From Anaerohalosphaeraceae bacterium (GTDB taxonomy: Bacteria; Planctomycetota; Phycisphaerae; Sedimentisphaerales; Anaerohalosphaeraceae): a stretch of 17,317 nt of DNA. Shown one piece after another: positions 6,853-14,859 of the stretch. The position numbers were made by a program, and so were the translations under genes. Each line of letters begins with the position of its first letter. Position 1 is the stretch's first letter. The stretch is from the NCBI GenBank assembly GCA_030671565.1, contig DAOVIC010000012.1, positions 1-17,317 on the forward strand, read 5' to 3'. The notes under the pieces are model-generated. The model was not told the origin of the DNA and did not search any database. It saw only the letters and a program-made list of their open reading frames with translations.

Positions 6853-8087
6853 AAACGCATTTTCTGACAATCCGTAAAGAGCACGCAGGTTCAGCACTGG
6901 TGCTGGTGCTCTGGATAGTTGTACTCCTGACCGTCATCACTGCCGTTCTCGCTCGGACCAGCAGGCTCGATACACGCATCTCCGGCGTAAGCGCCGACCA
7001 CATACGTTGCAAATGGGCCTCTCGTGCCGGTCTCGAAACAGCGATCGCCGTCCTAAACGATGACGACACCTCCAGTGACTCCTTCGCCGATCTCTGGTAC
7101 GATAACGAGACTGATTTTAACAGCATCCCTCTTGAAGGCTGCACGTTCAATGTAGAGATCGTCGACGAATCCGGCAAGCTGAACATAAACATCGCGTCAT
7201 ATGACCAGCTTATGACATTGCCCGACATGACCGAAGAGATCGCCAATTCCATCATTGACTGGCGTGACAAGGACGACGAGATAAAGGACGGTTCCGCCGA
7301 AGCCGGCTATTACATGAATCTGCCGCACCCATATACTATCCGCAACAAAGATTTTCGCACTGTTCGCGAATTACTTCTCGTAAAGGGTATAACGCCGTAC
7401 CTTCTGTATGGCCCTGAAAAATACCCGCAAAGCGTCGGCAATGAATACTCCGAAGAAAACGAAGGCTGGGTAAACTATCTCACATGTTATTCGGTTGAGA
7501 AAAACGTCGATTCCGAAGGCACTCAGCGTATTAACATCAACGATGCCGACGAAAGAAAACTTACCTCGCAACTCAGCCTGCGATCTGCAAATGCAAAATG
7601 GATCGTAAAGAACAAAGGCGACGGTTTCGAATCCATCGCCGACCTCATCATCGATGGCAATGACAAAGGCGACACTTCAGACGGTGCTGCACCTCTGGAC
7701 CTCGAGACTGTTTTGAGCATTGCAGACAGGATCACGGTCATGGACGAGCCGGAACTCATCGGCAGGATAAACATCAATACCGCATCCGTCGAGGTGCTCA
7801 CAGCATTGCTCGAAGGACGCGATGATGTTGCCGAAAACATCGTACTCTACCGCACAGGCCAGCTTGACGGAATCACTTCCCTAAGCGACCTGTCCGGCAT
7901 CGCATCGCTCGACGAAAGTTTAATAAAACAAATGCTCGACTTCATAACGGTCAGGTCGGCAATATTTACTATTTACAGTTATGCCAATGCAGATCAAACG
8001 GGTGCTCGCAGCATCCTCGAGGCGGTTGTTGACAGAAACACCTCGCCAGTGCAGATACTTTACATGCGTACGGGAGTGATTAATTGA
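6849..8087 (+). CDS. gspK: Minor pseudopilin GspK (tip protein)
   Basis: GspK caps the pseudopilus tip. The leader ends HAG (G14), followed by SALVLVLWIVVLLTVITAV. The family-typical absence of Glu at +5 is seen, but +1 is Ser instead of Phe. The 412-residue length exceeds the usual 300-330. The large domain carries the GspK/ComEA-like helix-hairpin-helix type motif three times: LNINIASYDQL (from 111), RININDADERKL (from 227) and RININTASVEVL (from 306). After the first there is the conserved stretch IIDWRDKDDE, as in other GspK proteins. The extra length seems to come from this third repeat unit. It overlaps gspJ by ATGA and the next gene by TTGA. Confidence 0.92.
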   Translation: MKTHFLTIRKEHAGSALVLVLWIVVLLTVITAVLARTSRLDTRISGVSADHIRCKWASRAGLETAIAVLNDDDTSSDSFADLWYDNETDFNSIPLEGCTFNVEIVDESGKLNINIASYDQLMTLPDMTEEIANSIIDWRDKDDEIKDGSAEAGYYMNLPHPYTIRNKDFRTVRELLLVKGITPYLLYGPEKYPQSVGNEYSEENEGWVNYLTCYSVEKNVDSEGTQRININDADERKLTSQLSLRSANAKWIVKNKGDGFESIADLIIDGNDKGDTSDGAAPLDLETVLSIADRITVMDEPELIGRININTASVEVLTALLEGRDDVAENIVLYRTGQLDGITSLSDLSGIASLDESLIKQMLDFITVRSAIFTIYSYANADQTGARSILEAVVDRNTSPVQILYMRTGVIN

Positions 8088-9502
8088 AAACGACAGATAG
8101 CAAGCATAGTAAAAGCTCGACAGTAGCCTTTGCGCTACAGTCTTCTGGGGTGATAAAAGTAGTTGAGATAAAAAAGTCCCATGGCGTTTTTAAAGTACTG
8201 GACGCTCGGACGATCGAAGCTGACGCCCAGGACGAACTTATTCGCCGTTTTGCCGCGACCCGTGCGACATCTCGCAAAGAAGATTCGATAATGGGCATCG
8301 ATTCCGAAGGTGTTGCGTTCTATCGTTTGGAAATACCACCCGTAAATGACGACCAGATCGATTCTCTTGTGGCCATGCAGATCGAAATGCTGCTGCCGCT
8401 TCCACCCGATCAGATGCGGGTTGACTTCCATGCTGACGACATTAAAAACGGTACCAGGCTTGTAACTGTCGCGGTTGCAAGAAAGCAGAGCCTCGAGAAA
8501 CATTCCGATTTTGCAAAGGCCTGTCAAACATCGAAAGTCATGCTCAACTGCCAGGGATTCGTCAAAGCGTTTAATAACCTTTACGATTCTCCGCAGGAAA
8601 GTTTTGTTATCGCAAACATAAGGTCCGCCGATACGCAACTTCTGCTTAGCGAAAAAGGCCGTCTCGTCCATGCGGTTACGCTGGATGTCGGTTCGGACGA
8701 GCTTTTCGAAAGCGATGATTTCACTTCTTCCGCAAATGAGCTTTTTACACATGATCTGACCAGTGCGGTTGAACTTTTCGCAGAAAAAACAGGTCATAAA
8801 CCGCCCATCGTAGTCATTTCATCCGATGTCTTTTTGACAAATGCGGTAGTCACTGCCTGTGACGATGCCGACCTTACCGCCAGCCAGGCCGTTTACAATG
8901 GTGATCACCTGAAGGCAGGTAATATTTTCCATAACGACGAACCCTTAGAATATCTTGATGCGATAGGCCTGGCTATGTTTGCTATCGAAGGGGATACTTC
9001 CAGGATCGATCTTTTCCAGGGATTAAGTGAACCGAAAGCAGAGAAGAAAGAAAGAAATCCGCTCACAACGTTAATAGTCTCGCTGGTCATTTTTACGGCT
9101 CTGATGATGGCTGCGTTATATGTCTGCACGGAGATCAATACCAGGACGCTTGCCAGCTATGAAAATAAAGATGTGGACCAACTCATCAAAATGCAGCAGG
9201 CACGGAAATACGTTGCCGCACAAAGGCCTGACCTCCTCGATTTGCTCACGGAGATAAGCAAAGAAGCTCCAAAAGGCATGATGATAAATAGTTTCAGCTT
9301 CAAAAAAACCCAGCCGGTTATCATCTCCGGAAATGCTGCAAATGCCGAAGAGGTTTATAAATTTCAGGAGTTTCTTGCAGAAAAAAAAGATCTCAGCAAT
9401 GTAAACATAACGGTTTCTCCGCCGGCTCCAAAGACCAAAAGAATACCCTATAAAATAACTTTTCATTATAAACACTGGACAAAGAAAACTTCAAAAAGAT
9501 GA
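8084..9502 (+). CDS. gspL: GspL-like platform protein (PilM-like plus PilN-like)
   Basis: GspL anchors GspE to the membrane. The 472 residues have a cytoplasmic actin-like part resembling PilM (about 10-310), including VVEIKK near the start, QIEMLLPLPPDQ and the C-terminal IGLAMFAIEGDTSRIDLFQG that normally sits at the PilM/PilN boundary. A membrane helix (about 328-349) and a short periplasmic domain of PilN/GspL type (about 380-465) follow. So one chain carries what type IV pilus systems split in two, which is the GspL arrangement. The start is TTG at 8084 in a TTGA overlap with the gspK stop; GGAG at 8073-8076 with a 7-nt spacer supports it. Sequence similarity to proteobacterial GspL is not obvious by eye; order and architecture carry the call. 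Confidence 0.8.
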   Translation: MKTTDSKHSKSSTVAFALQSSGVIKVVEIKKSHGVFKVLDARTIEADAQDELIRRFAATRATSRKEDSIMGIDSEGVAFYRLEIPPVNDDQIDSLVAMQIEMLLPLPPDQMRVDFHADDIKNGTRLVTVAVARKQSLEKHSDFAKACQTSKVMLNCQGFVKAFNNLYDSPQESFVIANIRSADTQLLLSEKGRLVHAVTLDVGSDELFESDDFTSSANELFTHDLTSAVELFAEKTGHKPPIVVISSDVFLTNAVVTACDDADLTASQAVYNGDHLKAGNIFHNDEPLEYLDAIGLAMFAIEGDTSRIDLFQGLSEPKAEKKERNPLTTLIVSLVIFTALMMAALYVCTEINTRTLASYENKDVDQLIKMQQARKYVAAQRPDLLDLLTEISKEAPKGMMINSFSFKKTQPVIISGNAANAEEVYKFQEFLAEKKDLSNVNITVSPPAPKTKRIPYKITFHYKHWTKKTSKR

Positions 9503-10035
9503 AAAAATTATTAAACGAAAAAGATAAAAGAGCAATAATTTTAGGCCTGATCGCTACGATTATCGTATTCGCCTTTGTAGGCGTAGATAAGCTGCTTGAA
9601 GATTACAACGCGGTCAAAAAAACTCTCGACAGCAGAAAAACCCAGGTCGAGCAGGTTATGCCCGACAAGGACGGCAATATGTCCGCAAAACAGAAGGGGT
9701 TATTGTCAGTCGTTCCGAAATTTCAGATGCCCGAACAGGAAGAAGTTCCCGGGGCAAAGTTTCGGCAGGCATTTTTGGCCCAGCTCAAAAAGGCCGGAAT
9801 TAACTCTCCAACGCTCAGCTTCATGCAGGCATCAAAATCAAGAAATGCTTTAGGCTTAAGGACTATGAAACTTCAATGCAAGGGCAAGTGCCAGTTCGCC
9901 CAGTCGTTGGATATACTCACAGGACTTTACGATAACCCGTTATTTGTCGCTGTCGAAGAATTCAAGATAGAATGCGACCCGAAGAAGAGAACAGCGATGG
10001 AACTATCCATGGTTATTACGACATTCATTAAGTAA
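9499..10035 (+). CDS. gspM: GspM-like (PilO-like) platform protein
   Basis: A 178-residue bitopic protein: a basic N-terminus, one membrane helix (about 12-28), a short coiled segment with LLEDYNAVKKTLDSRK, and a periplasmic alpha/beta domain of the GspM/PilO ferredoxin-like type (about 85-175). The family dimerises with GspL in the inner-membrane platform, and the ATGA overlap with the gspL-like gene fits a stoichiometric partner. Two cysteines four residues apart, in QCKGKC (about 131-136), may form a periplasmic disulphide. GspM is poorly conserved, so the call rests on topology and position. Confidence 0.72.
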   Translation: MKKLLNEKDKRAIILGLIATIIVFAFVGVDKLLEDYNAVKKTLDSRKTQVEQVMPDKDGNMSAKQKGLLSVVPKFQMPEQEEVPGAKFRQAFLAQLKKAGINSPTLSFMQASKSRNALGLRTMKLQCKGKCQFAQSLDILTGLYDNPLFVAVEEFKIECDPKKRTAMELSMVITTFIK

Positions 10036-10060
10036 TCTGTATTGGTAATTGTTTTGAGAT

Positions 10061-10732
10061 ATGTTTATGAAAAGTAAAATTGTAAAAACCAGGCTAAAAC
10101 ACTTTGTCAGGGCACTTATAGCTCTTTCAGTTATCACTGCCTGCGTAATGGCTGCAAAAGTTTCAGCTTTTGTCTTAGAGACTAAAGCAATTCCGGAAAG
10201 GATCGAAAAGGCGATTGAAGTCGATTCAAAAAAGGACGACTACCTGAAACAGTTTCAGGAACAGTATGCTGAAACAGCCAAAAAACTCAAAGAGAAAAGC
10301 CTCTTCTCGCCTCTGCCCCTCGTGAAAAAAAATCCCATCACAAGGGTAGAAGGAATTATAGGCAATTCTGTTCTTATAGGCGAAAAACTATATAAAAAAG
10401 GCGACAAAATAGGTGACGCGAAGATCGTGTTGATAGAACCGAAATCAATTACGGTCCGCTGGGACGGCAAGGAAACAAAGATAACACCATTTGATCATTT
10501 TGTTCCGCCGCCGTCTGCAAAAAAAACCAAAACCCAGCCGACCCAGCCAACCCCTGAAAAAACAGTAGTACAGGAGCAGCCAAGGCCGCAGCGTCCTCAG
10601 ATCGGACAACCCCGTCCGAGGCAGATGTCACCTGAAGAAAGAAGAATGATGATGGAGCGATTCAAAGCAGCACGTCAGGGCGGTCAAGCGGGACATGGCA
10701 GAGGCCAGACGGGACAGGGCAAAAAGCGTTAA
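10061..10732 (+). CDS. GspC-like linker protein, copy 1
   Basis: A 223-residue inner-membrane protein with a cytoplasmic basic N-terminus, one helix (about 15-37), a charged helical linker and a compact beta domain (91-145; ITRVEGIIGN, GDKIGDAKIVLIEP) resembling the homology region of GspC or the PilP fold, which contacts the secretin N0 domain. No PDZ domain follows; instead there is a Pro/Gln-rich stretch, a short SPEERRMMMERF helix and a Gly/Gln/Arg-rich basic tail. The next gene is a clear paralogue. ATG 10061 and in-frame ATG 10067 are both possible; a weak GAG at 10056-10058 fits 10067 slightly better. The gap to gspM is 25 nt. Confidence 0.65.
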   Translation: MFMKSKIVKTRLKHFVRALIALSVITACVMAAKVSAFVLETKAIPERIEKAIEVDSKKDDYLKQFQEQYAETAKKLKEKSLFSPLPLVKKNPITRVEGIIGNSVLIGEKLYKKGDKIGDAKIVLIEPKSITVRWDGKETKITPFDHFVPPPSAKKTKTQPTQPTPEKTVVQEQPRPQRPQIGQPRPRQMSPEERRMMMERFKAARQGGQAGHGRGQTGQGKKR

Positions 10733-10756
10733 AAGTAGCTTACGGATAAATATGTT

Positions 10757-11488
10757 ATGGCAAAAACGATAAACCAGACAACAAAGCATATACCTTTCAT
10801 ATTGCTTGCCGCATCATTGCTTATAGCGGCAACGATGGCAATGAAGGTCCTTGCATATACAACATCCTCCAAAACGATACCTGCCAAAATCGCAAATGCT
10901 GTCGATGCCGCAAACAGCAAGGACAAAGATACCAAAACGTATTCGGCAAACTACACGGATATTGCAGGAGAGTTAAAGAAACAAAGCGTTTTTGCCCCAC
11001 CTCCTCCAGGCAAGAAAAACCCGGTCACAACGGTCGATGGTATTTTAGGTAACTGTGCTCTTATAGGCGGCAAGTTCTACAAGGCAGGAGACAAGATCGG
11101 CGACGCCGAACTGATCTCAATAGAACCGACACATATCGTAATAAAATTTGATGGCAAGGAAACCAGGCTTGCACCGCTTGCCAAACCGACCGAGCATAAA
11201 GCGCCGGAGAAAAAAGCTGAAAAGTCCAAAGATGCCCAAGAGCCTGTTCAAAAAACAGCAACACCTCTTCAGCAGGAAACACCTGTCGCCGAACAGGTCG
11301 AAACCACAGCCGAAGATGACCCCTTCGCATGGATGGGTGTTAAGCTTTCTCCTGCCCTCAGGGCCAAGTTCCTCGAGAAATGGAACACACTCACTGACGA
11401 GCAGAAAGAGGAGGCCAAAAAGCAATGGAACAATATGTCACAAGAGAAAAAAGAACAGGCAGTAGAGCAGATGGAAAAGCATTTGTAA
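10757..11488 (+). CDS. GspC-like linker protein, copy 2
   Basis: A 243-residue paralogue of the preceding protein: one membrane helix (about 12-33), linker, then the same beta domain (88-140; VTTVDGILGN, GDKIGDAELISIEP, DGKETRLAP). The two domains agree at well over half of the positions, so a tandem duplication is likely. The C-terminus differs: an Ala/Lys/Glu linker, then a helical Trp/Gln/Lys/Glu-rich segment (about 195-243) with two repeats around EKWNTLTDEQKEEAKKQW and NNMSQEKKEQAVEQ, similar in style to DUF3106-type helices. This acidic/mixed tail contrasts with the basic tail of copy 1. The start has only a weak GGAT at 10744-10747. Function by analogy with GspC: linking platform and secretin. 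Confidence 0.65.
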   Translation: MAKTINQTTKHIPFILLAASLLIAATMAMKVLAYTTSSKTIPAKIANAVDAANSKDKDTKTYSANYTDIAGELKKQSVFAPPPPGKKNPVTTVDGILGNCALIGGKFYKAGDKIGDAELISIEPTHIVIKFDGKETRLAPLAKPTEHKAPEKKAEKSKDAQEPVQKTATPLQQETPVAEQVETTAEDDPFAWMGVKLSPALRAKFLEKWNTLTDEQKEEAKKQWNNMSQEKKEQAVEQMEKHL

Positions 11489-11544
11489 AATGATAATGAT
11501 ATGGAATTGAGATTAAATTTGTACTCAAATTTGGGAGATAAAAA

Positions 11545-14500
11545 GTGAAGCGTTATGTATTCGGATTAGTTGTTATCGTAATAATCGCACTCGGCTATAT
11601 AGTTGCCAGTTATAGTTCCGCAAAACCTGTAAAGAGCCGGGTAATTACCATGGCCGCGGTGGAGCAACAAGAGGTAAGATCTCGGCGCCCCCGGGGAAAT
11701 GCCCGGGACTATACCGGGGAACGTACACGCAGACCAATGGACCAAAGGCGTCACGAACAGAGAGCGGGATATGTAGATTATGATGCGCCTCTCCGCAAAG
11801 AGACCGTAACAGACGATCCAAATGCCCCCGCAGATCCAAACATCCCCACAGCCCCCAAGGTAGACGATCCAAACGTCATCGCCGACCCAAATGCTCCTGC
11901 CGAGGAAAAGGATCCCATGGTTGCGATCAACCTGAACAATGTAGAGATGAAGCAGATCATGAGCATGCTTGCCGACTGGACAGGAAAGGTCATCATCCCA
12001 TCCGACGATGCGATGAGCATGAAGATAACGATATACTCATCGAAGAAAGTGCGCCAAAGCAGGGCACTTTCGCTTATTTACGACACTTTGCGAACAAAGG
12101 GAGTCATCGCAGAGATCGGAGAGGACAAGATATTCCTAAAGCCTCTCGCCCAGGCCAAACTCGGACAGGTACCAACTCTTTCGATAGACGAACCGCTTGC
12201 AAGGGTCGCGGATAAATCGATCCTCGTGGAAAAATATTTCAAGATGCAAAATACCTCCCCGGCCAAACTGGTCGATATCATAGCACCTTTAACTGCTGAT
12301 TACGGCCATGTGACTGCCATCGAAAGCACCGGCGTCATCGCTGTCATTGATACGGTTGAGAACCTCTTGAGAATAAAGAAAATTATCGATCAGTTCGACG
12401 TTCCGGAATCGGGCCAGATCATGGAAGAAGTTTTCCAAATAGAAAATGGCGACACCTCCGAAATCGTCCAGGTTCTTCAACTTATTCTCTCCCCCGATCT
12501 CGCAAAAGCCAGAAAAAGACCCGCCGCAAGTGCCACCGCAACAGGTGCCGCAACCTCTGTCATCATCGAAGCGGGCCAGATACCTATCATTCTCCTGCCC
12601 ATTCCAAGGCAGAACTGGATCATTGCAAGAGCATCCACAGACGACATGGGAAGGATCAAAAGCTGGATACAAAAGCTTGACGTAAAAGAAACCATCCCGC
12701 CCGAACAGACTGTGATATCCGTTCAGTTCGTAGATGTCAGGGAGGTAGCAAGATTGGTAAAAAACGCCATACAGAATATGCCCGGAACCGAACTTAAAGC
12801 CAGCGTCGTAATACAGGAAATGACCGACGCAAAACAGATTGTTGTTTTCGGAAGTGAAGAAAACAGAAAGATCGTAGAAAGACTTATCGCAGAGATAGAC
12901 CTGCCCATCGAAGACATCTTTAAGACAAAAGTCTTCAGATTGAAACACACCGATCCCGAACAGGTAAAGGAAAATATCGAAGCGCTCTATGACGGCCAGT
13001 CAGCAAGCTCCTCCAGTTTCGATCGCCGTTCTTATCGGCCTAGTAATAACAGGAATGTTAAAGACGAAGATATTGTAAAAGTTGTAACAGACAATATTCT
13101 TAATAGTGTTTCTGTGATCGCAACCGAAGAGAATCTGCTAAAGATCGCTCTCCAGATCGAAGAATGGGATCAACCGCTTGATTTCCAGAAGGACCAGTAT
13201 CGCATTGTAACTCTGCAAAATTCAGACCCTGTCCAGATGGTAGAATTGCTAAGCACCCTTTTCTCAGAAAATGAGCAACGAAGAATGACCATCTGGGATT
13301 ATTATTTCGGAAATACCGGAGATGATAAAAAGAAGATCGTTGGGAATCTTTACGGACTGCTCACTTTTGAAGATGTTCCCGGTACCAAGAAGATCCTCAT
13401 AATAAGCAAGGTCGCCGAGGCATACGACGTCATCGAAAAGCTCATCAAGGACCTCGACAGCCAGGAAAAAGGAGAGGTGCCAAGGGTCATCACACTGAAT
13501 TACGCTGATGCCGAAGAACTTTGTGACCAGCTTAACGGAATACTTAACGAATCTGGAACTGTTGCGACAATACCAAGAAAACAGCGGGGACTCTCCTATT
13601 CCGATGATGAAGATAGTGAGGGTACCAGCTCCAGATCTAATTCCCAGGCAAGCTCAGACCCCGGGATGATTACGCCATGGTGGGACAGGCAAAGAAGGCG
13701 TGACGATGAAATGCCGACAAGCAACCTCATCGGAAAGATAAGATTTGTTCCCGTTCATCGAAGCAAGGCAATTCTGGTTCTCTCGCCACCGGAGTATCTC
13801 GAGGAAATTGAGTCCATGATCAAAGAACTCGACCGACCTGGAAAGCAGGTCATGATCGAAGCTGTCATCGTAGAGGTAGACCACGCGTCCATGACAAGTC
13901 TCGGTGTCCAACTGTCAAGTAACCCGGGTGCATTCAGTTCGCTTGGAGAAAACGCTATCACTGCCTTGACACAAATTACCAGTACGGAAAGTCGAACCAG
14001 GTTTAATTCCGGCATCCTTAACGGTACTCTTACTCAAGGCATTTCATCTACTTTAAACGTTAACGTCCTTATAGACATGCTCGCCAAAACAGTAAATGCA
14101 AAAGTGCTCAATCAGCCAAATCTATGGACAAAGGACAACGAAGAAGCGGAGTTCTTCAAGGGCCAGGACTTTGCCATTATCGTAGGTGACCAGGAAGACA
14201 AATCGGGAGGCGGGCTCTCCAGGTCATTCGAAAGGACCGAAGTGGGCGTCACACTAAGGGTCAGACCCAATATAACTCCGGAAAAAGACGTCGATGTGAC
14301 CATTAACCTTGAGATTTCAGACAGGGCCGCCGAAATGCTAAACGAGCAACCGATAATTAAAAGGTTAAGTACCTCTACCAATCTCATAATCGCAGACGGT
14401 GAGACCATAATGCTCGGCGGAATACTCTTCCAGACAGACACAGTTGTCGAGACAAAAGTACCCCTCTTGGGGGACCTTCCTATCCTGGGCGGTCTCTTTA

Positions 14501-14682
14501 AGCACAATGGTACGGAATTACGAAACAACGAACTTCTCGTATTCATTACGCCTCATGTTATTGATGGCGAAACTTCCGATGCGGCAAGAAGACACATCAA
14601 TGAACCGATGGAAAGAATGAGATCGGTAAAGGTTGAGATTAACGACTCTCTGCTGCCGGTCATAGATCCAAATACGCCGTGA
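11545..14682 (+). CDS. gspD: Type II secretion secretin GspD, extended
   Basis: The outer-membrane channel of the system. The 1045 residues comprise an N-terminal hydrophobic segment acting as signal or anchor (about 4-24), an Arg-rich stretch (46-75), a linker with DPN repeats (about 91-120), an N0 domain (126-205), and then six segments that each end like a secretin_N ring-building motif: about 226-286, 293-379, 388-453, 458-542, 550-638 and 645-765, the last with a long Ser/Asp-rich insert. The secretin beta-barrel domain runs from VMIEAVIVEVD (about 768) to LLVFITPHVI (about 1006), with LLGDLPILGGLFK near 974. Usual GspD is 650-700 residues with N0-N3. GTG 11545 has GGGAG at 11533-11537 with a 7-nt spacer. 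No lipobox is seen, and no pilotin gene is nearby. Confidence 0.93.
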   Translation: MKRYVFGLVVIVIIALGYIVASYSSAKPVKSRVITMAAVEQQEVRSRRPRGNARDYTGERTRRPMDQRRHEQRAGYVDYDAPLRKETVTDDPNAPADPNIPTAPKVDDPNVIADPNAPAEEKDPMVAINLNNVEMKQIMSMLADWTGKVIIPSDDAMSMKITIYSSKKVRQSRALSLIYDTLRTKGVIAEIGEDKIFLKPLAQAKLGQVPTLSIDEPLARVADKSILVEKYFKMQNTSPAKLVDIIAPLTADYGHVTAIESTGVIAVIDTVENLLRIKKIIDQFDVPESGQIMEEVFQIENGDTSEIVQVLQLILSPDLAKARKRPAASATATGAATSVIIEAGQIPIILLPIPRQNWIIARASTDDMGRIKSWIQKLDVKETIPPEQTVISVQFVDVREVARLVKNAIQNMPGTELKASVVIQEMTDAKQIVVFGSEENRKIVERLIAEIDLPIEDIFKTKVFRLKHTDPEQVKENIEALYDGQSASSSSFDRRSYRPSNNRNVKDEDIVKVVTDNILNSVSVIATEENLLKIALQIEEWDQPLDFQKDQYRIVTLQNSDPVQMVELLSTLFSENEQRRMTIWDYYFGNTGDDKKKIVGNLYGLLTFEDVPGTKKILIISKVAEAYDVIEKLIKDLDSQEKGEVPRVITLNYADAEELCDQLNGILNESGTVATIPRKQRGLSYSDDEDSEGTSSRSNSQASSDPGMITPWWDRQRRRDDEMPTSNLIGKIRFVPVHRSKAILVLSPPEYLEEIESMIKELDRPGKQVMIEAVIVEVDHASMTSLGVQLSSNPGAFSSLGENAITALTQITSTESRTRFNSGILNGTLTQGISSTLNVNVLIDMLAKTVNAKVLNQPNLWTKDNEEAEFFKGQDFAIIVGDQEDKSGGGLSRSFERTEVGVTLRVRPNITPEKDVDVTINLEISDRAAEMLNEQPIIKRLSTSTNLIIADGETIMLGGILFQTDTVVETKVPLLGDLPILGGLFKHNGTELRNNELLVFITPHVIDGETSDAARRHINEPMERMRSVKVEINDSLLPVIDPNTP

Positions 14683-14802
14683 TAAAAATTGAAAGCTAAC
14701 GATTGCAAGGACCGATAAAAAAGCCGCATTATCTAAAGCGATGATGTTTCAGGTATAAATTCCAGATACGTTATTTTGCATTCTCAATAGCAGGTATTTT
14801 AC

Positions 14803-14831
14803 TTGCAGTCCTAAAATGCAAATGGTATCAT
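14803..14831 (+). promoter_or_regulatory. Candidate promoter of the second ATPase gene
   Basis: TTGCAG (14803-14808) and TATCAT (14826-14831) are 17 nt apart, with transcription expected near 14838 and the start codon at 14860. It lies in the 177-nt gap after gspD, which has no clear terminator, so the two downstream genes could be both read through and independently expressed. Confidence 0.45.
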
Positions 14832-14846
14832 CCGCATAAGTATTTT

Positions 14847-14851
14847 GGGAG
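14847..14851 (+). promoter_or_regulatory. Ribosome binding site deciding the start of the second ATPase
   Basis: GGGAG, 8 nt before ATG 14860, overlaps the in-frame TTG 14845-14847, which makes that TTG an unlikely start. Confidence 0.6.
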
Positions 14852-14859
14852 ATGTAATT

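Noticed and set aside
12289..12948. Long minus-strand ORF (219 codons) opposite gspD
   Set aside because: It is antisense to conserved secretin repeats and its Cys/Phe/Tyr-rich product matches nothing; a codon shadow.
14775..14822. Inverted repeat TTTGCAT/ATGCAAA in the gspD-ATPase gap
   Set aside because: Only 7 bp around a 34-nt loop in AT-rich DNA, with no T-run; likely chance.
14845..14859. TTG start for the second ATPase
   Set aside because: The TTG overlaps the GGGAG site that serves ATG 14860.
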